Source: Benincasa hispida (Eukaryota > Streptophyta > Magnoliopsida > Cucurbitales > Cucurbitaceae). Taken from it: DNA of 64,000 nucleotides. The notes under the pieces were generated by a model. It saw only the letters and a program-made list of their open reading frames with translations, did not search any database and had not been told where the DNA came from. The translations under genes and the position numbers were made by a program. The stretch's first letter is position 1. Each line of letters starts with the position of its first letter. Where the stretch lies: the NCBI RefSeq assembly GCF_009727055.1, contig NC_052351.1, positions 5,658,183 through 5,722,182 of the forward strand, read 5' to 3'. Positions 51,290 to 62,359 of this stretch are shown here, in pieces.

Positions 51290-51580
51290 TAGTGTCATTT
51301 ATTTGAATTGTGTTATGGGTTATTTTCCCTTTTATCCCTAAATTATATTATATTGTTCCTCCTCTAATAGGGGTCTTCTACGGGTTTGTACTATTGCCTT
51401 TATATTTGGTGTCTTACTCTAATGAAAATCACCTGAGGAATATTAGAACCTCAATAGATTTTGGTGCGTGAGACCGCGATCCACAAAAGCATGGGACTCA
51501 CCCTTTACTTGGGAATGAAGAGGGGAAACATAGCATGTCACAAGAGCGAGGCGTCCTCCTTGCCTCTCTATTATTATTCA
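51290..51580 (+). mobile_element. Short-LTR copia element: 5' LTR with internal insertion
   Basis: It matches the 3' LTR at 58633-58831 at both ends: TTATGGGTTATTTTC, CTTTTATCCCT, GGTGTCTTACTCTAATGAAA and ATCACCTGAGGAATATTA on the left, and CTTGCCTCTCTATTATTATTCA on the right. About 92 extra bases (around 51450-51545) lie between these blocks. A primer-binding-site-like TGGTATCATAGCC follows at 51581. Confidence 0.75.
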
Positions 51581-54293
51581 TGGTATCATAGCCTTGAAGC
51601 TCTTCCTCGCTTCTTCGATAGATTTTGGTGAAGGCTCGTCCTCATCCTCAAAAGGTGCCAAGAAGGAAGTCATTATCCAACAAATACTTCGGTAGATAAT
51701 ACACCAATCCTTACCTTAACCTCTTGCAGTGAAGTTGAATGACAATAATTTTTTACGGTTCAAGCTAATGGTCTTAAAGGTTTCTTAAATGGTATTATTC
51801 GGACCAAGATTCGGAACCTAATGGCCCCAGCATTCCCCTGCGTCCTGGCTACGTCATTCTCACTTGATTTGAATGCTTCTTAGAAGTGAAAGTTGTCTCC
51901 AAAAACCAACACGAGTCCTTTCAACATGCTTTGTCCTCACTCACATGCATCCTAGGAAAATTTCCAGGTCACCCAACATAGAATTGCTCCAAGCTAAGCA
52001 CGCTTAAAGCCACCAAAAAGAAAGGTGCACCTTGTTGGTATAGGTAATAACTTTCAATTCTTTTAAGCCTTTCTTAGCCATACTTTCATGTCCTCAGGAT
52101 CCCTCTCATTCAGATGTGATATCGGTTCATTCATGTACCCTTCTGAACTCGGGTTGTTACAGTTGTTGATATATGGAACTAATTAAAACGATCTTATGAT
52201 TCTAAAACAACAGCACATATTATGGGTTTAAAAGTACAGTTACAAAGAATTAGAAAAGATGGGCTATTTATGAGCTAGTATTTATCTCAAATCAAAGTGT
52301 AGTTGATAAGTTTAGTGCGATTGGTGAACCTATGTCTTATCTTGATCATTTAGCTCATATCTTAGATGGATTAGGCAGTGAATATAATGCGTTTGTGACT
52401 TCTATACAAAATCGATCTGATAACCCTTCGATTAAAGATGTACAAAGCTTGTTGTTAGCGTATGAAGCTCAACTAGAAAAACAAAACTCTGTTGATCAAT
52501 TGAATATTGCCCAAGCTAATCTTAGTAAACTTTCTCTTTAACACAACAGCAAGCACAATTCTCCATGTCCCTTTTCCTCTCGATCTCCCCCTATTTTTCC
52601 ATCCTCTGTTTTCAACTAACTGCTCCCAACTCCACCAACTAGTATCCTTAGTATACCTCATTTTAACCCCAAATGGCCTTCTAAATCATCACCATCTAAG
52701 CCACAATGCCATCTATGTCACAAATTTAGTCACACATCTGCTACCTGTTATCATCTCCCTTCTTTCTCTCAACAATGTCAACTTCTCAAACACTCATTTC
52801 CACATCCAAACCCTTGCTTATGTTGCTATAACTGATAACTTCTCTATTGGTTCTAACTTTCCACATCCAGATGAAGGATGGTTTATGGATTTAGGAGTTA
52901 TACATTATCTGTCACCAGATACCTCAAATTTCTATAATCCTGTGCCTTATCGGGGTGGTGAACAAGTGACTATTGGAAATGTAAGCAAATCCCTATATCT
53001 TCTACTGGTCATCTATCTTCCTTGCTTTAATAAGCCAATTTTACTTCAACGTGTTCTTTATACCCTTGCTATTTCCAAACGTCTTATTAGTATTGCTACA
53101 CTTTGCAATGACAATCAAGCTTTTGTTGAGTTTTATGCATCCTTTTGATGCATCATTTTTTCTTGTAAAGGATCTCCAATCCAAAAGGATTCTTTTCCGA
53201 GGCACTTTTGAAGATGGCTTGTATAAGCTACAATCAACTAGACAGTTATCTTCCTCTTTTGCTGTTTTTCTATCTACTGTCAATAACACTCTAATCTGGC
53301 ATCTTCCGTTTGGGCATCCAGCAACCTCTATTTTAAAAGAAGTCCTTTTACAATGTCATTTGCCTTTAGTTAATATTAATACCTTTTGTAATGCTTGTCA
53401 ACTTGCTAAGACTCACCATCTTCCCTTTTCTAATGTTATTACAAAGATTACTGAGACATTTAAAGTAGTTCATTCTAATGCGTGGGGACCTTTCCTTAAA
53501 ATTTTAGTTAATGAAGCTCGTTATTTCATTATATTTTTTTATGACTATACACGTTTTTCCTTATTATACCTTTTTAAAACTAAGGATGAAGCTTTCCCCT
53601 GCTTTTTAAATTTCAAACAACTTGTAGAAACACAATTTGACAAGAAAATTAAAAGCCCTCAAACTGATGGGGTGGTGAGTTTCAAAGAATATCAACCTAT
53701 TTGCGTGCTCATGGCATCACTCATAGAGTCTATTGGCTCATACTCCTAAAAAATGGTCGAGTTAAGCGTAAACATCGCCATGTTGTTGAAGTAGGTCTAT
53801 CTTTGCGAGTTTACTCTTGTCTTCTTCTTAGTTTTTTGAGCTTCGCTTACCAAACTACCATCTATCTCATCAATAGACTACCAACCTCCATTCTTTCCAA
53901 TTCCTCTCCTTATAAGATGCTTTATGGTCACTTACACATCTAGTCCATTCTTCTTTCTTTTGGTTGTGCTTGTTTCCCCTTTCTTCGACCGTACAACTCA
54001 CATAAGCATTTATTTAGATCCACTAAATGTACTTTTGTCAGTTATAGTAATAACCATAACGGCTACTTATGTCTTGATCCACCTTCTGATCGTCTATATG
54101 TTTCAAGACATGTTTTTTTAAAGAAGTTGTCTTCCCTTGTTCTTGATCTCCTCTTTTGTTTTGCAAAATGAAGAGTTACCATCATGATCACTACTTTTGT
54201 CAGTCCACCCCCTTTCATATTCACCTTTCCCTTCATCTTGTTTCCAGCCTATTTCTTCTCCTTCAGCCTTACCTTCGCCCTCACAACTTCTTC
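51581..54293 (+). pseudogene. Short-LTR copia element: gag, protease and integrase remnant
   Basis: The order is standard copia. Gag is at about 51730-52541 (YLDHLAHILDGLGSEYNAFV, an UBN2-type gag). A zinc knuckle at about 52700-52745 is C-x2-C-x4-H-x4-C (CHLCHKFSHTSATC). The protease region is near 52870 (GWFMDLGVIHYLSPD), where the usual DSGAT is altered to DLGVI. The pre-integrase HHCC motif has WHLPFGHPA and CNACQLAKTHHLPF (about 53300-53430). The integrase core is broken (53460-53930, FKVVHSNAWGPF and SSPYKMLYGHLH). Several frameshifts and stops inactivate it. The coding sequence is interrupted at 54293 by a reverse solo LTR and resumes at 56828. Confidence 0.85.
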
Positions 54294-55125
54294 TGTCACA
54301 CCCCTTCTCGAGCTCACCACTCAAGCTCAAAAGAAGGCATGAGGACAGCAGATACCACCCTTTGGTGATATCTACAGCCCATTCTTACCTATTTTTCTTA
54401 CTAAACTCACAACCAAGAAATACTACAACAACAATTTTTGGCTAAACTTATTTTATTACAAATCAATGTAATTTTTCTACAACTCCAAACTCTTAATTAT
54501 TGAAATTCATAATAGTAGACTTAAGTCTAGAAGTATGGTTGTAGTATGGCAGACCTTAATCTCAAGTGGCACCCTGGAACTCCTCTCTTTCACTACCTAG
54601 GAGGAAACAAAATATTTGAAAAACATAAGCTGGGAAGCCTAGTGAATGGTATTTTTTTTATACAAAAATAGGTTTTGCTTTTGAAATTCATTTTGAGTTC
54701 AAACAAACAGTCATAAAACAATATCAGAAAATAAAAACGTAACTATCCCAGTCTGGTAACTAAGATACACTGACATGATCATATGTTTCTCGAAGATGAA
54801 TCATGTCAACCAAATACACAACCGAGGAAATAGGTCTAGTACCCAATAAACCCGTCGAATGTTCACATGTCGACAATATCCTGCTAGACATACTCGAGTA
54901 CGCGATAATCCCAGCCAGATCATACTGACAATCCCAGCCAAATGTCCATGAGGTATGTTAACATTTCTTGAGTACCATTCTAGTTTTTCAATCAAAGCAT
55001 TATAAAACATGTTTTCAAGCAAAAAAGTTAAAACAGTCATTCAAGTAAAAAAAATGGAAAACCAATATCCAAGAAATCATATTTTTCGATCATGCCAAGG
55101 CTTTCAAAAATCACACACACACATA

Positions 55126-55170
<45 letters not shown>

Positions 55171-56827
55171 CTTCTTGACCCTAAACTCAGCTTACCAACT
55201 CTAACAGACATGAAAGCGGACTTCTAATAACCTCATAACAGTTATGGACACATGATGACATTCCTCAACACCTGTTGGATGCATGGTTGCATCAACAGAC
55301 CAATTGGGTGCATGGTCCACCCTCTTGGATGCATGGCCTGCCTTCTCAGCTCAACTTCAGACTCCATTGGCACATGGCATCATGACCAACGCATAGGCAC
55401 ACCCTCATTAATACATGGCCTCTCCCTGAAACCCTAATTCTCTCACACTCTCTCCTTTTGAGTCTTCTTTGAGAGAATTTGAGTTGTGAGCTGAAATGAA
55501 GTTCTCCCAGGGTATTTATAGACCCTCAAATGTGTCCTCATCATCCTTTCTATGCCACCAACACATGACACCTCCTCTCTTGAGTGTTTTCACCACGTTG
55601 AGCCACCACCTACTTGCATGCGAGTCTGAGGTATCTTCACCATGCATAGTCCAACGTATAGCTCCTCTTTGAGCTGTCATTCCAACCTTTTGCATGTCCT
55701 ACTATGTGTCCACCTCATCCTTGGCTCGGTCAACCTCATCCTTGGCTCGGTCAAGATTTCACTTGGTTGAGCCACGTACCCCACATTGTTGTCAATCCAA
55801 CCTTGCTCGCCAAATTCTCAAGTTAACGAATACTAACCTAAGTTGAGTGCATGGTTACTTCATCAACCATCCTCCATGCGTCCAACATCTCCTTTATGCG
55901 TCCATAACGGTGCTTCCAATGCATACTCACTTAGGTTTGGACGTATGGCTCCTCAACTTGGCTCTTAATCACCTCATAACTTCCTTTTAGGCCTTAAGCA
56001 AAAGTATGCGCCTATCTTCCCTCAAGCATGCATTTAACTAAGGTTTTTGGATTCCTTGGTATAACTCTTTCCCAAGGATTTGTATTATGCTTCCATCTTG
56101 TCATCCTAGAGTCCAAATGGAATTCAAAAGACCTAATGTGTGCCAACCCTAGTCCTATGCACCTATCTCAACTTCATACACCAATCCTTCTTCTTCTTCC
56201 TTCTCCCTTCGTTTCTGTTTTCTTCCTCAATGTATAGCCTACTTCCCAACTCAAAGACTTAGTCATGTGTCCTCTTTGTCTTATTTTTTCCTTCTAGACA
56301 GTGTCCACATGGTCATTGATGCACCCAATGCTTCACCTGTGCGTCCAACCCTTCCCTCTTTATGGATTCTCTACTCGTGGTACCTTATATTCTTCAACAC
56401 TTAGCCAATTTTCTCCTTCAAAGTATCTTATGCATCCATCAAGTCTTCCCTATGCGTTCATGAGGGTTCCTTATGCATTCATCATGTTGTTCAACACATG
56501 GCTCCCTTAACTCACCTCATAACATAGCTTCTCACATCCCCTAAATATCCAAAGTTGTCCCAAAACTCCCCTTGGATGCCTTTACTATGCTTCCATATGT
56601 CCAAGACTCTTCATCCTCTCCTATGGTATGAACTCAACTCTTATTCTCATAGCATGGTTTGGACACTTAGTCAAATTTTGGCTCCAAACTACTATGCCTC
56701 CAACACTTAGAAAGTTTTCTTCCTCCAAAGCATAGTTTAAGGATTTAGCTAAACTTTTCCTTCCAAGGCTGGCACACCAAGCTATTTTCTACCTCTAAGG
56801 GAATCCTTTGAGGATGAGGGTGTTACA
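54294..56827 (-). mobile_element. Solo LTR (Ty3-type), reverse orientation, inserted in the copia element
   Basis: It starts TGTCACACCCCTTCTC and ends GAGGGTGTTACA, so on the minus strand it runs TGTAACACCC to GGGGTGTGACA. It is 2,534 bp long with no coding domain. The flanks TCTTC (54289-54293) and CCTTC (56828-56832) may be a 5-bp target duplication with one change. A minus-strand TATA-like TCTATAAATACC lies near 55517. A (CA)n repeat sits at 55112-55167. The inside is rich in CCAACGCAT and ATGCATGG words. Confidence 0.75.
55112..55167. repeat. (CA)n microsatellite
   Basis: About 56 bases of CA dinucleotides with one TAG interruption near 55124. Likely length-variable between accessions. 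Confidence 0.95.
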
Positions 56828-58632
56828 CCTTCGATCCCTTCAGGTCTTTCCTCCTTTCCTCCTAGTCACTTTGTCTCTTCTTATTTTCCTTCTTCTCCCA
56901 TTTCACCTACTCCATCTCTAGTTCACCGTTCTATCTCCCAGGATATTGAGGGCCCTCCCTCTCAACAAAAACCTACTCTACCTGCTCCTATATCTCCTTC
57001 TCTTAGTACGTTACCACCTCCACTTTCTCCATCCCAGTAGTCTCTTTCCAAGCTTACAGCTACACCTTTGCCCCCACCCACTGCCAATGTTCATCTGATG
57101 ATCACTCATTCCAAAGATGGCATTTTTAAACCAAAAGTTTGGAATGTTCAATCCACCCTTCTTCCTTCCACACTCACAGAACCTACAAGTTTTCGTGTTG
57201 CTGTTAAATATGTTGAATGGAAAGGAGCTGTGGACAAAGAATATAGGGCTTCAGAACAAGACTTACATTCTTATTCCTCCTTCACCTAATTATAAATTTA
57301 TTATTTGTAAATGAGTGTACAAGATTAAACTAAAACTGAATGGTGATATTGAGAGGTATAAAGCACGTCTTGTTGCTCGAGGTTATGATCAAGCTTATGG
57401 CATTGATTATTTTGAAACGTTCAACCCACTTGTTAAACCAACTACTATACGTATCGTCCTCAATCTAGATGTTCAATTTGATTGGCACATTAAGAAGATC
57501 AGGCTTACTGTCACATGTCTGTAAGCTTAAGAAGGCTCTATATGATTTGAAACAAAGTTTTTTAGAATGGTTTTTAAAGTTGAGCAACTATTTACTTCAA
57601 TGGAAATCATCAAAATCTGTAGCTTTATGTTTATACATAATGAGCACTCTGTCACTATTATCATTTTAATATATGTTGATAATATTCTGGCTATTGGCAA
57701 TTGCTTGAACCAAATTCAGAAGTTCATTTCCTCTCTCAATGAGTTATTTGCCTTGAAGGATTTAGAAGATTTGTCATTTTTTCTTGGTATTGAGGTTAAG
57801 CGATCTCCTGATTATTTACATCTATCTTAAACTAAATATATTAATGAGTTGCTAAGGAAAGTTGATATGTTATCTTGCAAACCTATGAATACTCCAATGA
57901 CAGCTGATTCTATTTTGTCTCTCAACGATGGACCATTATTTACTGATGCAACAAAATACAGAAGCATTATAGGAGTTCTTCAACATTGCACTTTGACACG
58001 CCCTGTTCTTTGTTTCTCGGTTAATAAAGTTTGCCAATTCCTTCATGCTTCACGATTTCTCATTGGAATTTGTTAAAAGTATTCTTCGCTATTTAAAAAC
58101 TACTGCCTCACTTGGTTTACAGCTTTCGCATTCTGCTCATACTTCTCTAACTTATTGTACTGATGTTGATTGGGCTAATTGTCGTAATGATAGGCGTAGT
58201 ACAAGTGGATATTGGTGTTTTTGGTAGTAATCTAATTTTTTGGTCTCCCTCAAAGCAAAAGATTGTCTCTCGTTCAAGTGTTGAGTCTAAGTATAAAGGT
58301 ATGTCCAACGCTACTGATGAATTGATATGGATTCAGTCTATCTTGTGTGAGATCGGGTTTTCCCCTACAACGGCGCAATTGCTGGTATGCAACAACATCA
58401 GTGCCACTTACCTAGCTGCAAACTCGATTCTTCACTAACAAACCAAACATATTGAGATTGACCTCCACCTTATAAGAGGGTGTGTCTTACGGAAGCAATT
58501 ATTTGTCCACTTTGTTCCATCAGAATATCAACTTACGGACATTATGACAAAGTCATTTCCATCACCTCGATTTTTTGTCTTCATTCCAAGCTCATGGTGT
58601 AGTCCCCTGTTTCGCTTGAGGGGGGATGAAAG
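56828..58632 (+). pseudogene. Short-LTR copia element: reverse transcriptase and RNase H remnant
   Basis: A Pro/Ser-rich linker (56830-57080) leads into reverse transcriptase pieces: [14 protein letters not shown] [36 protein letters not shown] and LIYVDNILAIGNCLNQ, where YVDD has become YVDN. RNase H pieces follow: LTYCTDVDWANCRNDRRSTS, SRSSVESKYKGMSNATDELI and QLLVCNNISATYLA, with the tail near 58560. Stops and frameshifts are frequent. A polypurine tract (TTGAGGGGGGATGAAAG) lies just before the LTR at 58633. Confidence 0.85.
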
Positions 58633-58831
58633 TGTAGTTTCATTTATCTGAATTATGTTATGGGTTATTTTCTCTTTTATCCCTGAATTATATTATATTA
58701 TTCTTTCTCTAATAAAGGTCTTCCATATGTCTATACTATTGCCTTTATATTTGGTGTCTTACTCTAATGAAAATCACCTGAGGAATATTATAACATTTTG
58801 TTCTTCCTTCTTGTCTCTCTATTATTGTTCA
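58633..58831 (+). mobile_element. Short-LTR copia element: 3' LTR
   Basis: It starts TGTAGTTTCATTTATC after a polypurine tract and ends CTATTATTGTTCA, 199 bp. It is the partner of the LTR at 51290-51580. Confidence 0.8.
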
Positions 58832-59815
58832 GAAGTTTCAAAAGTTTCAAAAATACCTTTGAACTTTCAAAATGAGTTAAAAAAAAACTCTTGTCGTTAG
58901 TTTTGGATGGAATTCGTTAAAGTTTTGTTTCAAAAATATACCCGAACTTTCAAAATGTCAAAAATACCCTTAAACTTTGAAAAAAAAAGTTTAAAAAATA
59001 CCCTTCCTTTCTAATATGAACAAAAATCGTTAAAACCGTCTTACCTCTCTGTTTTCCATCTTTTTTTCCCCTCCCTTCTTCAATACACTCTTCCCCTTTT
59101 TTGTTAACTATTTGACACTTGTTTATCTAAAATAAATAAATACATAAAATTGCACACTTTAATTAAGATATATGAACTATACTAAAAAGAAAGATAATAA
59201 AAAAAGAACCAAATGATTTTAAGACTTGCATATTTTAACAAAATTGTAAGATAGTAGTTGTGTGTGTTAATATCCAAATACATTTTTTATTTGAATATTT
59301 ATCATTTGGTATATTTTAAGAGGAGATTATGATTTTGGAATTTTGTGAAATTTTGTGGGATTTCATGTTTTAACTTGAAATTTTGGTTTTTATTTTGGTT
59401 GGTGAGAAAATTGGTGTAGGCTAAGAATTGAAAAATCAAGAGAAATATGAGAGTATCTATATGGAAAAAAAAAAAAAAAAGAAAAAAAAAAGATGATATC
59501 TATATAATTTGTTTTAAAATTGATTTTTTTCGAACTTAAAAGAACTTCAAACAATAAATGGTAGGAGCATTCCTTTTAACTTTTTGTTTTAATTTTTAAA
59601 GTTATTTTTCTCACAAGGAATCAACGGTTTTTGTTCAAATACTAATAGTAGAGATATTTTTTTACTTTTATTAAGTTAAAGGTATGTTTGAAACTTTTGA
59701 AAATGCGGAGTATCTTTGAAACAAAACTTTAATGGTCTTCATCCAAAACTAATGACAAAGATATTTTTTAATTCATTTTTTAAAGTTTAAAGATATTTTT
59801 GAAACTTTTAAAACT
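58832..59815. mobile_element. Non-autonomous element with long terminal inverted repeats
   Basis: The left arm (about 58832-59037) is the imperfect reverse complement of the right arm (about 59622-59815). The left arm reads AGTTTCAAAAATACCTTTGA, TTAGTTTTGGATGGAATTCG, AAAGTTTTGTTTCAAA and CAAAAATCGTTAAAACC. The right arm carries their inverted counterparts, such as TTTGAAACAAAACTTTAATG, CATCCAAAACTAATGA and AACGGTTTTTGTTC. The arms are about 190 bp, the middle is AT-rich and there is no ORF. This is the form of a MITE or a foldback/Mutator-like non-autonomous DNA transposon. It abuts the copia 3' LTR with no spacer. I could not define a target duplication. Confidence 0.7.
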
Positions 59816-60976
59816 TATATTTTTTTATATAAAGAGTAAATTCATGGGCATTTTTTTTTTATAATTTAGTCTTAATTCTAATACTTAACTAGGCTTAAGT
59901 GGGAACCACGAAAAAGCATAACTTCATTTTAAGATGCAACATAATTTTAAGATGTTAGGAGTTTTGAAAAAGAATACTTACAAAAAAAATAATAAATAAA
60001 TAAATAAGAATATTTTAAAATATATTCTTAAAAAATTAAGATGCTATATTGCAACACTTTGGTGAAAATGTCCTTAGAATACTTTTAAACATGATTTTCA
60101 AAATACATGACTGGTTTACTATTTGAGTGAAAATAGTAAATATAATTTTTTATTATTTGCCATTTATTTAGAATATTTGCAATATTTTCCTAATCTTTGT
60201 CTCCAAAAATATATAAATGAGATGACACTTTATTGCATATAGATTTTGCTGTGAGGTCTAGATAAGTTATAGAAATCAATCAAACAACCTATGCACCATT
60301 ATTTAAATTCCTAAAATTTGATTTGACACTTCAACTTGTTTTAGTAACAAAAGGCAAAGGAATAAAGAAATAGATGCAATTGTACTGCAAAAAGAAAAAG
60401 GGGAAATAGAAATAAAGATCACCATATTCACATTGAACAAGTTACAATATGAAATGAATTAAAAAGTTGAAGATATTCTAAAAAAAAAAAAGAACAAAAT
60501 GAGGATCTCTCTATCTCTATCACCCTTCCCAAGTTGGGCACTAGCTTAATACTTAACTATTTTCCATACACAAAACTTGGTGCTACCTGCACCAACTGGG
60601 TCCCTTTTATCATACTTTTATATATTATCTCTTTAGTTTCTTCCCCTTCCTTACATTCTAAAATTTCTCTACAACAAAAGGCCCATGAGTAAAACCTTTG
60701 CCCATGTCTCTTTCCCCCATTTAGCACTCAAGATACTTCATAATTTTAACATTCACAGAAAAATATCTCTTCCTACCTCATCATCCACAAACAATTTTAA
60801 AAGGGTATTCCTCAGATTCTCTATAGATACAATCCAATTAATATAAGTTTGTTGTCAAAGATATTTGTTTCTTTTTTCTTGCACCAACCATTGTTATTTC
60901 TATTTCAATTTTGCATTAATAACTCATATCCCATAGTTATACCGAGAGTTTTTTTAATCCCATTGATCAATGTTAG
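59816..60976. other. AT-rich intergenic DNA
   Basis: Poly-A/T runs and (AAAT)n (59988-60004) occur. No gene, RNA gene or recognisable transposon is seen. Confidence 0.45.
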
Positions 60977-61351
60977 TGTTGGGGGTTGCTCCGTACAAGG
61001 CCCGAAACTCATAGGAGGGCCCAATCCCAAGGGAAACTAGGGGGCGGGATAGAGAAACACACGTCTCAAAAGGGAAAAGTTAGAATCTCGGATTATGGCC
61101 CAATCAGCCGAGTCGAATGTATAACAATTGGAAAACAATCGAGTCGTCCTTGGTCTTATGTCTTGAAGCGTCGAACACTGCAAACTACCTTGACATTGTT
61201 ATAGTAACATGTAACCAAAGGTAACTATTAGAGAAAGGACATCATAAATAGCCTCATTCAACAATTCTAAAGAATAAGAGTAAACTCCAAAAGAAGTCTC
61301 TGACTTTATTTTTGTATGTTTAGATGAACTATTACTCCTTATACTATCTTA
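60977..61351 (+). mobile_element. Possible solo LTR with primer-binding-site-like sequence
   Basis: It starts TGTTGGGGGTTGCTCC and is followed at about 61350 by TAGGCATCAGAGCGTGG, which resembles the LTR/primer-binding-site junction of some Ty3 elements (TTGGCATCAGAGC). In between is a leader-like GC-richer stretch unlike its AT-rich surroundings. No partner LTR or coding domain is seen, so this is tentative. Confidence 0.35.
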
Positions 61352-62359
61352 GGCATCAGAGCGTGGTACACTCGATACAATACTGGTGTAAGAAACTTTC
61401 ACGCATGTCAGCTTAGAAAGTAAGATCAGATCAGGAAAAGCAAGTCTAAAGTCAAGCCCAGAAGGGAATGCAATGACAATGAATGCATGTGAGTTTCTTA
61501 CATTGATTTTGGGAGAAAAAATATGGATTCAATATGGTGGAGAATATCAAGCATCTAAAGGGATGTTGATATGAAATTGGAAGATGAAGAGAGAACCTAG
61601 TTTAAATGCTCATCCTTGACTTTTTCTCTTTTAGTGGGAAAAATTGACAATATTAATATGAGATGACAACAACGCTACTCCTTAATCGCTCAAGGTGTAT
61701 GTATATATGTATTATGACTAATTTTGACACACATGCATGATGCTTAATTATTAAAGGAAGCTCCAATAAGAAGAGGGTTGTCTGGATATTGAACCCAAAT
61801 GATTAAAAATGGAAGTGGGGTCTTAGAATTGTCACAAGTCAGAAGGAACAGCGTGCCTTCCAAATAACAAAATTAATGTCAGGCAAAGAAAGAGGGTCGA
61901 AAAAGGCCAATCCCATGTTTCATTTTGCTTGGTGAAGGGAAAGGATGAAAGAAACCTTCTTTTCAAAGATGATTTACAGCCACATTTGGATAAGACCTAC
62001 TTCTTCAAATACATCATGACGGTTCCTCATCGTACTTTGTTTTGTCCCCCAAATAAACAAGAATCTCGAACCTCAGTATCTGCTAACATGTTTGATCTCC
62101 CAATGGTGTTGAAACAGTACCATTCTTTATATTTTTGCCATTCAGAAACATCATTGGAAGTTAATTCATCCATTTTGTGAACTTTTCATGTGACTGAATG
62201 TTCTTTTTCCACGAATCCTACGATACAAAATGATAGAATTACATCGGTCGTCACGAGGGTCTGTTGTTAGCCTTCGGGATTTTGTGGAACAGTTTACGGA
62301 GGTAATTGCTTTCCATCTCTTTGAGATGCAAAATTGATTGTTTTTCTAAACTCTTGTTG
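61352..62359. other. Intergenic region and probable 3' UTR of the receptor kinase gene
   Basis: No gene is supportable. The 83-codon open frame at 61929-62180 does not resemble a known family and has no splice partner I can see. The last 150 bases or so are probably the 3' UTR of the minus-strand kinase gene. Confidence 0.4.

Noticed and set aside
61929..62180. 83-codon open frame near the kinase gene
   Set aside because: No family resemblance, no splice partner and no supporting context.
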